Assembly: GCF_021044935.1 (NCBI RefSeq)
Contig: NZ_JAJNMP010000003.1
Location: forward strand, 558,001-622,000
Source of the DNA: Agromyces cavernae
GTDB taxonomy: Bacteria > Actinomycetota > Actinomycetes > Actinomycetales > Microbacteriaceae
Reading direction: 5' to 3'
DNA length: 64,000 nt
Position 1 is the first letter of the stretch, and each line of letters opens with the position of its first letter. Position numbers and translations under genes: made by a program. This document shows, in pieces, positions 17,021 through 25,126 of the stretch. The notes beneath the pieces were generated by a model. It was not told the DNA's origin and did not search any database. It worked only from the letters and a program-made list of their open reading frames with translations.

Positions 17021-18239
17021 CCGGGGCGTCGGCATCGGCGCTCCGCTCCTCGCCGGCGTGCTCGTCGTCGGCATCGGCCTCTCGGTGCGATCGCCGATCA
17101 CGAGCGTCTCGGCCCTGCTGCCCGAGATCGACGCGGCGTACGACTACGGCGCGGCGGGGCTTGCGATGCTGAGCGCGGTCCCGGTGCTGCTGTTCGGGCT
17201 CGCCGCACCCCTGGCGCCCATTCTCGGGCGCCGACTCGGGGTCGATCGTGCTGCAGCCGTGCTCGTCTCGACGCTCGCCGTCGCGCTGCTGCTCCGTCCG
17301 CTCGGTGCAGCAGCGCTCATCGCGGGCACCGTGGTCGTCGGCGCGAGCATCTCCCTGCTCGGCGTCCTCACGCCGCAGCTCGTCCGCACTCACCTCGAGC
17401 GCAGGCAGGGCCTGTGGTCGGGGATGTACACCGCTGCGTTCGGCGCCAGCGCCGCGCTCGGAGCCGGGCTGGCTGTACCGGTGTTCGATGCCGTCGGCGG
17501 TGATGCGGCCACGGCCCTGCTCGTGTGGGCGATCCCGATCTCGGTCGTCGCGGCGTTCGCGCTCGTCGTCTCCCGACGGCTCGGCGCTGCCGCGTATGTC
17601 CCCGACGCTCGGCCGGCCGACACGCGCGACGGGTCCATCCTGCGCGCGCCGAGAGTCTGGTCGGTCACCGGCTTCTTCGGATGCCAGGCGCTCATCTACT
17701 TCGCCCTGACCGCCTGGCTGCCGACGATCGCCGTCGACCGGGGCCTCGATCCTGCCGCGGGCGGGCTCCTGCTCGCCTGGCTCAGCCTTGCCGGCATCCC
17801 CGCTGCGCTCCTCGCGCCCGCCATCGCGGCCCGATACAGCAGCCAGTCGACCATGACCGCGGTGGTCTCCCTGCTCTCGGCCGCGGGCATCGCCGGCCTC
17901 GCGTTCGCGCCGGTGTCAACGGCGGTCGCCTTCGTCGCCGTGCTCGGCGTCGCACAGAGCGCCGCTTTCGGCCTCGCCGTCGGGCTCATCGTGCAGAGGG
18001 CGCCGAGCACGGCCCGAACCGCGTCGTTCTCAGCCGTCGCTCAGGGCATCGGGTACAGCGTCGCCGCCCTGGGCCCGCTGGGTCTCGGAGTGCTCGCCAA
18101 CGCCGGCGTCGGCTGGACTGCGCTTCTCGCAAGCCTCTTGGGCGTCGTCGCCGTCCAGTTCGCCTTCGGGCTGCGCGCGGGGCGCCCGTTGCCGAAGCCT
18201 TCGGTGTCGACCCGAACGGGAGAGGTCGTCACGCGCTGA
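17013..18239 (+). CDS. MFS transporter, CynX/NimT type
   Basis: 408 residues, about twelve hydrophobic segments. The N-terminal GLSVRSPITSVSALLPEI and the segment FFGCQALIYFALTAWLPTI match the cyanate/2-nitroimidazole transporter-like group (CynX) of the major facilitator superfamily. Its start lies inside the end of the GntR gene (8-bp overlap), so the two are coupled. It could export a toxic small product such as cyanate, or import a second substrate, for the deaminase module. The direction of transport is not visible in the sequence. Confidence 0.87.
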   Translation: MTDRGVGIGAPLLAGVLVVGIGLSVRSPITSVSALLPEIDAAYDYGAAGLAMLSAVPVLLFGLAAPLAPILGRRLGVDRAAAVLVSTLAVALLLRPLGAAALIAGTVVVGASISLLGVLTPQLVRTHLERRQGLWSGMYTAAFGASAALGAGLAVPVFDAVGGDAATALLVWAIPISVVAAFALVVSRRLGAAAYVPDARPADTRDGSILRAPRVWSVTGFFGCQALIYFALTAWLPTIAVDRGLDPAAGGLLLAWLSLAGIPAALLAPAIAARYSSQSTMTAVVSLLSAAGIAGLAFAPVSTAVAFVAVLGVAQSAAFGLAVGLIVQRAPSTARTASFSAVAQGIGYSVAALGPLGLGVLANAGVGWTALLASLLGVVAVQFAFGLRAGRPLPKPSVSTRTGEVVTR

Positions 18240-18279
18240 CTCGAAGTCCCGGCGGACCCACGGGCGCAGTCGTCAACCG

Positions 18280-18334
18280 TGCGAGCTGACGACGTCGGCA
18301 CCCGCCGCCTCGAGCCACCGCAGCGGATCCGCCA
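18280..18334. repeat. Direct repeat copy 2 with glycerate kinase 3' end
   Basis: 45 bp identical to 7527-7571, with a near-identical extension. On the minus strand it encodes ADPLRWLEAAGADV followed by VSSHG and a stop (18273-18275), so this copy keeps the natural gene end. Upstream of about 18340 no kinase sequence remains and a stop interrupts the frame. It is therefore only a terminal fragment, lying in a 178-bp gap between two genes. Confidence 0.88.
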
Positions 18335-18417
18335 CGGCGGCTGTGCTCGCAGGCCTTTGCGAGCGAGATCATCGGCTCCGTCGTGCAGCCACCTCCCGCG
18401 GCCAGGTTCTGCTTCGC

Positions 18418-19917
18418 TCAGAGCGCCCGCAGCAGCTGGTCCGCCTGAGCGACGCCCGAGGTGTACGACGACGACACCGAACTCGTGCGCATGCCCGCCC
18501 AGTACAGGACACCGCCGACCGTCGCGGCCATGTCGGCCGCGCTGCCCCCGCTGCCGTACGGCCCCCAGGAGTATGGCTCGTTGGCCCAGTCGGTCATCAC
18601 GGCATTGTGGTATCTCAGGCCCTGGTCGCCCGCGGCCCTGCGCACGACCTCCAGCACCGCCTGGTATTTCTGCTCGAGCGGGAGCGCATGGAGCTCCCGT
18701 GCGGCAGCGCCGGTCTCCCATCCGACGATCACCTGGCCCTTGTATCGGGGGGAGGCGATCGACGCGTTCCAGAGCGTGGTCGGGAAGTGATCCATCGATT
18801 CGGCATAACCCCAGTTGTCGGTGCCGTTCGGCGTGAACACCTTGTCCTTGAACTCGAGCACGCACTTGAAGATGTTGCTGTACGTGAACGCGTCGAAGGC
18901 GGCCCACTTGGCGGCGGGCAGGCCGGGGGTGAAGGCGATGTCGCGATGCTTCATGACCCCGGCAGGGACGGCGAAGACCACCCTGCGCCCGAACATCGTG
19001 CCCTTCGAGGTGAGGAGTTCGACACCGTTGGCGGTGTAGTCGACCTCCTCGACCACCGTCCGAAGCATGATCGGCACGTCGGCCGCGATGAAGCGCAGCA
19101 GCTGGTCGTATCCGCCGATGATCTTGTAGTCGCCGTCGTCGTACCGCGAATCGTTCGGATCGAGGATCTCCGGCGCCGGTGCCTGCTCGGGGTGCAACGT
19201 ATACCGGATGCAGTCCCTCAAGGGCGCGGCCACGCGGGAGGCGGACGTGTTGTACAGGGGCTCACTGTCGTCCGTCAGCTCGTAGATGAGGCCGCTCGGC
19301 GTGTTCGCCGCGGTCACCCCGAGTCGCAGCAGGTACGCGTCCGCCTTCTCGCCGGGCAGTGCAGCGGGCAGCGGCAGGTTCTGCCCCGCCGGGTCGTGCG
19401 GGATGAGCGCCTCCGGCAACCCCAGCGGGAAGAGCCACGAGGTCGGAGAATCCCACTGGTGCCACTGCGACGGTGGCGAGGACGGCGGCGCATCGGCCAG
19501 ACGGATGTAGTTGTTCTGGAACATCCGCATGTCGAACCCGGCCTGTTGGATCCACGGGTACGTCGATGCGTAGGGGCCGCCGTGCACGAGCTCGCCGCCG
19601 CGTTCGACCGGGATGCCCATCGACGTCCGGTCGGTGTACATTCGGCCGCCGATCCGGTCGCGGGCTTCGACGATCACCACCCGGAGATCGGGGTTCTGGT
19701 CCGTGATGCGACGCGCTGCGCCGATGCCCGCGGCCCCGGCGCCGACGACGATCACGTCCCACCTGCGCTTGTCGCCGTTGGCGTGCTTCAGCGAGGGCGT
19801 TCCGTTGCCGTGGCCGTTGCCTGGACCGATCGGCGGGCCGGCGGCGGCGAGGTTCGCGAGCCCTCCTGCGGCGGCGAGCCCGCCCATCAGGATCCCGCGA
19901 CGACTGATGTTCTCCAT
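18418..19917 (-). CDS. Flavin monoamine oxidase family protein, Tat-type signal
   Basis: 499 residues, ATG with AAGGAG seven bases upstream. The N-terminus MENISRRGILMGG is a twin-arginine-type signal and suggests export. The FAD-binding motif VVGAGAAGIGAARR is at about residues 57-70, followed by EARDRIGGRMYT. The usual C-terminal FAGExTS motif is replaced by YWAGMRTSSVSSS, losing the conserved Glu, so FAD binding may be altered. Such enzymes oxidise primary amines, including putrescine, to aldehydes. It lies downstream of an Lrp gene and close to a second amine oxidase and a polyamine importer. Confidence 0.85.
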   Translation of the reverse strand: MENISRRGILMGGLAAAGGLANLAAAGPPIGPGNGHGNGTPSLKHANGDKRRWDVIVVGAGAAGIGAARRITDQNPDLRVVIVEARDRIGGRMYTDRTSMGIPVERGGELVHGGPYASTYPWIQQAGFDMRMFQNNYIRLADAPPSSPPSQWHQWDSPTSWLFPLGLPEALIPHDPAGQNLPLPAALPGEKADAYLLRLGVTAANTPSGLIYELTDDSEPLYNTSASRVAAPLRDCIRYTLHPEQAPAPEILDPNDSRYDDGDYKIIGGYDQLLRFIAADVPIMLRTVVEEVDYTANGVELLTSKGTMFGRRVVFAVPAGVMKHRDIAFTPGLPAAKWAAFDAFTYSNIFKCVLEFKDKVFTPNGTDNWGYAESMDHFPTTLWNASIASPRYKGQVIVGWETGAAARELHALPLEQKYQAVLEVVRRAAGDQGLRYHNAVMTDWANEPYSWGPYGSGGSAADMAATVGGVLYWAGMRTSSVSSSYTSGVAQADQLLRAL

Positions 19918-20065
19918 GGTGCAACTCCTTTATTGCTGGGTGGTTGATGGGCACGACGCCGCGTTTCGGGGCGCTCGTCGCGCGACGGCATGCTCCGACG
20001 GCATGCACGGTGGCCGCGGTCCGTCCCGGTCGGACGGAGCGCGAGGGTGGGATCTGCGGGGGCGC

Positions 20066-20545
20066 CTAGTCGGCGCTGGAGACCTCGGGGACGCCCCATC
20101 CGTATGCGAGCTTGTGCACCTCGAGCACGAAGAACGACTCGGTCGACACGACGCCGTCGACGGCGCCGATCTTGTTCTCCAACACATCGACGATGTGCGC
20201 GACGTCGCGGCAGATCACCTCGACCATCACATCGAACTTGCCGCTCGTGATCACCACGTAGCTCGTCTCCGGCAGCGCCGAGAGCGATGCGCAGACGACC
20301 CTGGCCGTCCCGGGCCGCACCCGCACCCCGATGAGGGCGAGCCGGTCGAAGCCGATCGCCAGTGGGTTCGCGATCCCGACGACTTGGAGGACTCCCTCGT
20401 CCTCCAGCTTTTTCAGGCGATAGCGCACCGACGAGGCGGGCACGTCGAGTTCAGCAGCGAGGCTGGAGATCGGGCGCCGTCCATCCACCTGAAGCGCCGC
20501 GATGATGCGGCGGTCGAGGTGGTCAAGACCGTCGAGCTCGTTCAC
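20066..20545 (-). CDS. Lrp/AsnC-family transcriptional regulator
   Basis: 159 residues. The N-terminal helix-turn-helix reads DHLDRRIIAALQVDGRRPIS and ELDVPASSVRYRLKKLEDEG; the C-terminal RAM domain carries the ligand-type sequence YVVITSGKFDVMVEVICRD. The GTG start has no ribosome site, but TAGCCT lies 6 nt upstream, so a leaderless mRNA is likely. It is divergent from one amine oxidase gene and upstream of another, which fits control of amine catabolism. Lrp-type regulators next to amine oxidases often sense an amine or amino acid; the effector here is unknown. Confidence 0.92.
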   Translation of the reverse strand: MNELDGLDHLDRRIIAALQVDGRRPISSLAAELDVPASSVRYRLKKLEDEGVLQVVGIANPLAIGFDRLALIGVRVRPGTARVVCASLSALPETSYVVITSGKFDVMVEVICRDVAHIVDVLENKIGAVDGVVSTESFFVLEVHKLAYGWGVPEVSSAD

Positions 20546-20919
20546 GGATCGAGGCTAGCGCGGATCGTCGGGGCCCGGTCGAACCAGATGCGGCACGCCG
20601 GTGCGAAGGTCGATCATGTCGGGGCCCTGCGCCGGGACGATGGCGTCGGCGTCGCTGACGACGGTTGTGTCATGGCTGGTCTCCTCTCTCAATCGGTCGG
20701 ACTTGCGATGCTCCTCGAGCGCATGACGACTCGCCCCGAGGCCAATCTGACGGCCATCCTTGCGGAGTCTTGTGGAATGCGCAATCATCTGACTCAACTT
20801 CTCACAAATCAACAGCTGGGTTTCGCTCGGCGTGACGAATCATCCACTCGTCACGACGGCGGCAATCGACTTGCACCATGTACAGCAACGCTCCACCGAT
20901 ACGGACAGCGAGGTTCTTC
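20546..20919. other. Divergent intergenic region, Lrp to amine oxidase 2
   Basis: 374 bp without a convincing gene. It holds a strong ribosome site (AGAGGAG) before an ATG on the minus strand (near 20676) that opens only 19 codons. The neighbouring frame reads DADAIVPAQGPDMIDLRTGV and runs to a stop at 20555, which could be a frameshifted remnant of a gene start. A 25-bp inverted repeat lies at 20831-20855. Nothing else is recognisable. Confidence 0.4.
20831..20855. promoter_or_regulatory. Inverted repeat upstream of amine oxidase 2
   Basis: CGTGACGA and TCGTCACG are perfect 8-bp arms around a 9-nt spacer, ending 65 bases before the amine oxidase start. Size and location fit an operator for a dimeric or multimeric regulator, possibly the divergent Lrp protein. 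Binding is inferred. Confidence 0.4.
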
Positions 20920-22578
20920 ATGAAGGCAATCCCCCGCGGCACCACGCCGCTCACCACTCGGATCGGCTCGATACTGCGCGCCCACGGCGAGGCCGAGCGG
21001 CGCGGCATCCCGGTCGACGAGGTGATCGGCGAAGCGGCCGAGTCGCGCGCCGAGGCATCCGGTTCGACCGAACGCGGCAGCCTGCCCCCCAGCCGGCGCG
21101 ACGCCCTCAAGGTCGCGGGCATCGCCGGTGCAGGAGCGGCGCTCGCGATGGCCGCGCCGATGCCGGCCGCAGCGTCCGTGGCGAAGCCGGCACCCGCCCC
21201 GAGCGTCGCGATCGTCGGCGCCGGACTCGCCGGCACCCGCGCGGCGCACTGGCTCTGGCGCACCAAGGGCATCGCGTCGACCCTCTACGAGGGCAGCTCG
21301 CGGGCCGGCGGGCGCTGCTACAGCCTGCGCGGATTCTTCGACGAGGGCATCGTCGTCGAGCACGGCGGGGCGCTCATCAACACCGACCACAACGCGATCC
21401 GAAATCTCGCATCGAACCTCGGGCTGAGCCTCGACGTCGTGTCGGGCGGCAGCTACCTGGGCTGGGTCGACAAGTACCGCATCGACGGGGCCGACTACCC
21501 GTACGACGACGCGAACGACGACTGGGGGCAGGTGTACCAGGCGATGAAGGCCGACCTCGCCGCCGCACCGTACTGCCAGACCCACGACGTGCACACGGCC
21601 GCGGGCGTGGCGCTCGACGAGATGACGGTCGACGACTGGCTTGCGGCGAAGGTGCCGGGTGGCCTGTCGAGCCGCTTCGCGAAGCTCATGCAGTCGAACG
21701 TGATGGCCGAGTACGGCCTCGAGTCGCATGAGCAGTCGGCGCTCAACCTCGTCTACCTGCTCGGCTGGAACTCGCAGAACAGCCTCGCGCCCGTCAACGG
21801 CGCCGACGAGAAGTACCTCGTGCACGGCGGGAACGACCAGATCGTCACCCGCATGCTGGAGGAACTGCCGACGGGCACGGTCCGCTACGGTCACGAGCTC
21901 GTCGCGGTGAAGCGCAACGCGGACGGCTCGGTGCGCCTGAGCTTCAAGGTCGGCAACCAGACCATCGACAAGACGGTCGACCGGGTCATCCTCGCCCTGC
22001 CGTACACGACGCTGCGCGAGTGCGATCTCAGCCAATCGGGCTTCTCGGCCCTCACGCGGCGAGCGATCGATGAGCTGGGCCTCGGGGCGAACGCGAAGAT
22101 CCACGTGCAGGTGTCGCACCGGCCGTGGGTGGAGCAGGGCTTCGGCGGGGCGGCCTACACGAACCCCTCCGGCTTCCAGTGCGGCTGGGACGACACCGCC
22201 TCCCATCCGCTGCCGGTCGGCGTATACAACTTCTTCCCCTCGGGCGACCAGGTGAAGGGGTGGTCGGGCGTACCGTTCGGCACCGCGCCGGCGCAGCAGG
22301 TGCAGGGCTACCTCGCCCAGCTCGAGCCGATCTTCCCCGGGGTCTCGGCGGCGTACTCCGGCAAGGCCTACCGCGACTTCTGGTGGGCGAACCGCTGGTC
22401 GAAGGGCGCGTACACCTGCCAGCGCCCCGGCCAGTACACGCAGCTGTTCGGCGTCGGCTCGACTCCGGAGGGCAACGTGCACTTCGCGGGCGAGCACACG
22501 AGCGTCGAGTACTTCGGCTTCCTGAACGGCGCCGTCGCGTCGGGCGAGCGCGCGGCGAAGGCGGTCGCATTGTCCTGA
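20920..22578 (+). CDS. Flavin amine oxidase with internal Tat motif
   Basis: 552 residues from the ATG at 20920, which has GCGAGG seven bases upstream; an ATG at 20878 is in frame but lacks a ribosome site. About 58 residues of hydrophilic sequence precede a twin-arginine motif SRRDALKVAG and a hydrophobic stretch, an unusually late Tat signal. FAD motifs are AIVGAGLAGTRAAHW and GSSRAGGRCYS, and the C-terminal VHFAGEHTSVEYFGFLNGAV is fully conserved. The likely reaction is oxidative deamination of a primary amine to an aldehyde, ammonia and hydrogen peroxide. It ends next to convergent galU. Confidence 0.87.
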   Translation: MKAIPRGTTPLTTRIGSILRAHGEAERRGIPVDEVIGEAAESRAEASGSTERGSLPPSRRDALKVAGIAGAGAALAMAAPMPAAASVAKPAPAPSVAIVGAGLAGTRAAHWLWRTKGIASTLYEGSSRAGGRCYSLRGFFDEGIVVEHGGALINTDHNAIRNLASNLGLSLDVVSGGSYLGWVDKYRIDGADYPYDDANDDWGQVYQAMKADLAAAPYCQTHDVHTAAGVALDEMTVDDWLAAKVPGGLSSRFAKLMQSNVMAEYGLESHEQSALNLVYLLGWNSQNSLAPVNGADEKYLVHGGNDQIVTRMLEELPTGTVRYGHELVAVKRNADGSVRLSFKVGNQTIDKTVDRVILALPYTTLRECDLSQSGFSALTRRAIDELGLGANAKIHVQVSHRPWVEQGFGGAAYTNPSGFQCGWDDTASHPLPVGVYNFFPSGDQVKGWSGVPFGTAPAQQVQGYLAQLEPIFPGVSAAYSGKAYRDFWWANRWSKGAYTCQRPGQYTQLFGVGSTPEGNVHFAGEHTSVEYFGFLNGAVASGERAAKAVALS

Positions 22579-22602
22579 ACGGTATCCGGGGGTTCCGTGT
22601 CG

Positions 22603-22622
22603 CGGGCGTTCCGAGACGCCCG
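22603..22622. terminator. Hairpin between convergent genes
   Basis: CGGGCGT and ACGCCCG form a 7-bp stem with a 6-nt loop in the 82-bp gap between the amine oxidase and convergent galU. It lacks a T tract but lies where a shared terminator is expected. Confidence 0.45.
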
Positions 22623-22660
22623 ACGACGACCGGCGGATGCCGAATACCGCGCTCGCCGCG

Positions 22661-23569
22661 TCAGTGGCTCGCGAAGACCGGCTCGAGTTCGGTGACATAC
22701 GCAGCGAGCCAGGCGCGCAGGTCGGGACCGAGGTCGTCCCGCTCGGCGGCGAGCTGCACGACTGCCTTGATGTACTCCAGCTTGTCGCCAGTGTCGTACC
22801 GGCGACCACGGAACACGACGCCGTAGACGCCGCTGCTCCCGGGATCGGCCGCCATCGTCATCAGCGCGTCCGTCAGCTGGATCTCGCCGCCCCGGCAGGG
22901 CGTGGTGCCCTCGAGCACGTCGAACACCTCGGGTTTCAGCACGTACCGGCCGATGACCGCGTAGTTCGAGGGTGCCGCCTCCTTGGCCGGCTTCTCGACG
23001 AGCCCCGTGATCCGGACCACTTCGGGGTCATCGGTCGACTCGACGGCGGCGGCCCCATAGAGGTGGATCTGATCCGGGTCGACCTCCAGAAGCGCCACGA
23101 TCGATGCGTCGCGCCTGGACTGCTCGACCAGCATCCGACTCAGGAGCGGGTCGCGGGCGTCGATGAGGTCGTCGCCGAGCAGGACGGCGAACGGCTCATC
23201 GCCGACGTGCATCTTCGCACGGTGCACCGCGTGCCCGAGACCCATCGGGTCGCCCTGCCGCACGTAGTGCATATCGGCGAGGCCCGTCGACTCGTTCACC
23301 GTCTCGAGCTTCGCGGTGTCGCCCTTCGCCTCGAGCGTCGCCTCGAGTTCGGCGACTCGGTCGAAGTGGTTCTCGAGGGCGTTCTTGTTCCGCCCCGTGA
23401 CCATCAGGATGTCGGTCAGCCCGGCCGACACCGCTTCCTCGACGACGTACTGGATCGCCGGCTTGTCGACGACCGGCAGCATCTCCTTCGGCATCGCCTT
23501 GGTCGCGGGAAGGAACCGGGTCCCGAGTCCCGCGGCCGGGATGACGGCTTTCGTGATCCGTTCGTTCAT
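22661..23569 (-). CDS. galU: UTP-glucose-1-phosphate uridylyltransferase
   Basis: 302 residues. The nucleotide-binding start KAVIPAAGLGTRFLPATKAM is followed by PKEMLPVVDKPAIQYVVEEA, and later by LLGDDLID, ITGLVEKP and GGEIQLTDAL, all diagnostic of GalU. It makes UDP-glucose from UTP and glucose-1-phosphate. Its position behind an aldehyde dehydrogenase and near a UDP-sugar-type glycosyltransferase is notable, since galU is normally near cell-envelope genes. It may supply UDP-glucose to that glycosyltransferase, which is inference. Confidence 0.96.
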   Translation of the reverse strand: MNERITKAVIPAAGLGTRFLPATKAMPKEMLPVVDKPAIQYVVEEAVSAGLTDILMVTGRNKNALENHFDRVAELEATLEAKGDTAKLETVNESTGLADMHYVRQGDPMGLGHAVHRAKMHVGDEPFAVLLGDDLIDARDPLLSRMLVEQSRRDASIVALLEVDPDQIHLYGAAAVESTDDPEVVRITGLVEKPAKEAAPSNYAVIGRYVLKPEVFDVLEGTTPCRGGEIQLTDALMTMAADPGSSGVYGVVFRGRRYDTGDKLEYIKAVVQLAAERDDLGPDLRAWLAAYVTELEPVFASH

Positions 23570-23631
23570 ATCGCCGTTCCGTTCTTCTCTCTCGTCTCGT
23601 GAGTGCCCGAGCGTGGAGCGTCGGGCCAGGA

Positions 23632-25086
23632 TCAGGCCGGGCGGAAGCCGGTCGTCTCGGGCGGCGCCGCGTGACGGATCATGAGGTGGCGCGTCACCGA
23701 GTAGTCGAGCAGCGGCTCGATCGACATGTCCTTGCCGAAGCCCGAGCCCTTCACTCCGCCGTGCGGCGCCTCGGACGCGATCGGCAGGTGATCGTTGACC
23801 CAGGTGACGCCCACGTCGAGCGACTGGCTGACCCGCAGGGCGCGCGAGACATCCGAGGTCCACACCGACGACGCCAGCCCGTAGGCGCTGTCGTTCGCGA
23901 GCGCGATGCCCTCGGCCTCGCCGTCGAACGGGAGCACGACGAGCACGGGGCCGAACACTTCGCCCTGCACGATCTCCGAGGACTGGGCGGCGCCGACGAG
24001 CAGGGTCGGCGCGAAGTACGAGCCCGTGCGGTCGATCGCGTGGCCGCCAACGAGCGCCTCGGCGCCGCCGGCCACCGCCCGGGAGACGAAGCCCTCGACG
24101 CGCGAGCGGTGCGCCTTCGAGACGAGCGGCCCGATGTGCGTCTCGGGATCCATGGGATCGCCGGCGATGATCTGCGACACCGCGTCGCGCAGCGCCGAGA
24201 CACCGTCGTCGTAGACCGAGCGCTCCAGGTACACGCGCGTCGCGGCCGTGCAGTCCTGGCCCGTGTTGTACGTCGCGCCGAGCGCGACTGCATGCGCCAT
24301 CGCGCCCAGGTCGGCGTCCGCGAACACGATCACGGGCGCCTTGCCGCCGAGCTCGAGGTGCACCCGCTTCACGCCCTCGACCGCGCCGCGCATCACGGCC
24401 TTGCCGGTCTGGGTCGACCCCGTCACACTCACCATGTCGACCTCGCGGTGCGTGACGAGCGCCTGACCCACCTCGGCGTCGCCCGTGACGACGCTGAAGA
24501 GGCCTGCCGGGAGCCCGGACTCGACCGCCAGCTCCGCGAAGCGCAGGGTCGTCCGCGGCGTGGCCGGGGCGGGCTTCACGATGACCGCATTTCCCGCGGC
24601 GAGCGCGGGACCGGCCTTCCAGATCGCCATGATGAGCGGGAAGTTCCACGGCGTGATGCCCGCGACGACGCCGACCGGGCGGCGCGTGAGGATCGACGTG
24701 TAGCCGTTGGAGAACGATCCCGCGCCGGTGCCATCGAGGGAGCGGGCGGCGCCCGCGAAGAACCGCAGGTTGTCGATGCCGAACGGCAGCTCGCCGTCGT
24801 ACGCGGTGGTCCATGGCTTGCCCGAGTCCTCGACCTCGAGCTTCGCGAGATGCTCTGCGTCCGCCTCGAGCGCGTCGGCGAGGCGGAGCAGCGCGAGCGA
24901 CCGCTCCCCCGGCGTCTTCGCCGCCCACTCGGGCTGGGCGGAGCGTGCGGCGGCGGCGGCCTCGTCGACGTCGGCGACGCCCGACGAGGTGAACGCGGCG
25001 ACCTCCTCCTCGGTCGCCGGATTCGTGATGACGGCGTCGTCGCCGGTGCCGGCGCGGTAGTCGCCGATGAAGGTTCCGGTGGTCAT
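23632..25086 (-). CDS. Aldehyde dehydrogenase, gamma-aminobutyraldehyde type
   Basis: 484 residues. The catalytic centre is YNTGQDCTAATRVY with nucleophile Cys, and the general base lies in HLELGGKAPVIV. The GQDCTA form is that of aminobutyraldehyde/betaine-type dehydrogenases (PatD-like). It would oxidise 4-aminobutanal, made by putrescine oxidase or transaminase, to 4-aminobutyrate with NAD+. The start has GAAAGGACC upstream. It is downstream of the DAO-type oxidase gene and upstream of galU on the same strand, which supports a role in polyamine breakdown. Confidence 0.9.
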   Translation of the reverse strand: MTTGTFIGDYRAGTGDDAVITNPATEEEVAAFTSSGVADVDEAAAAARSAQPEWAAKTPGERSLALLRLADALEADAEHLAKLEVEDSGKPWTTAYDGELPFGIDNLRFFAGAARSLDGTGAGSFSNGYTSILTRRPVGVVAGITPWNFPLIMAIWKAGPALAAGNAVIVKPAPATPRTTLRFAELAVESGLPAGLFSVVTGDAEVGQALVTHREVDMVSVTGSTQTGKAVMRGAVEGVKRVHLELGGKAPVIVFADADLGAMAHAVALGATYNTGQDCTAATRVYLERSVYDDGVSALRDAVSQIIAGDPMDPETHIGPLVSKAHRSRVEGFVSRAVAGGAEALVGGHAIDRTGSYFAPTLLVGAAQSSEIVQGEVFGPVLVVLPFDGEAEGIALANDSAYGLASSVWTSDVSRALRVSQSLDVGVTWVNDHLPIASEAPHGGVKGSGFGKDMSIEPLLDYSVTRHLMIRHAAPPETTGFRPA

Positions 25087-25126
25087 GCGATGGTCCTTTC
25101 TTGTGACGGATGCCCCATCACGACGG

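Noticed and set aside
22661..24928. A 755-codon minus-strand frame containing GalU at its end
   Set aside because: Only the last 302 codons show GalU motifs; the first part is an out-of-frame shadow of the aldehyde dehydrogenase gene.
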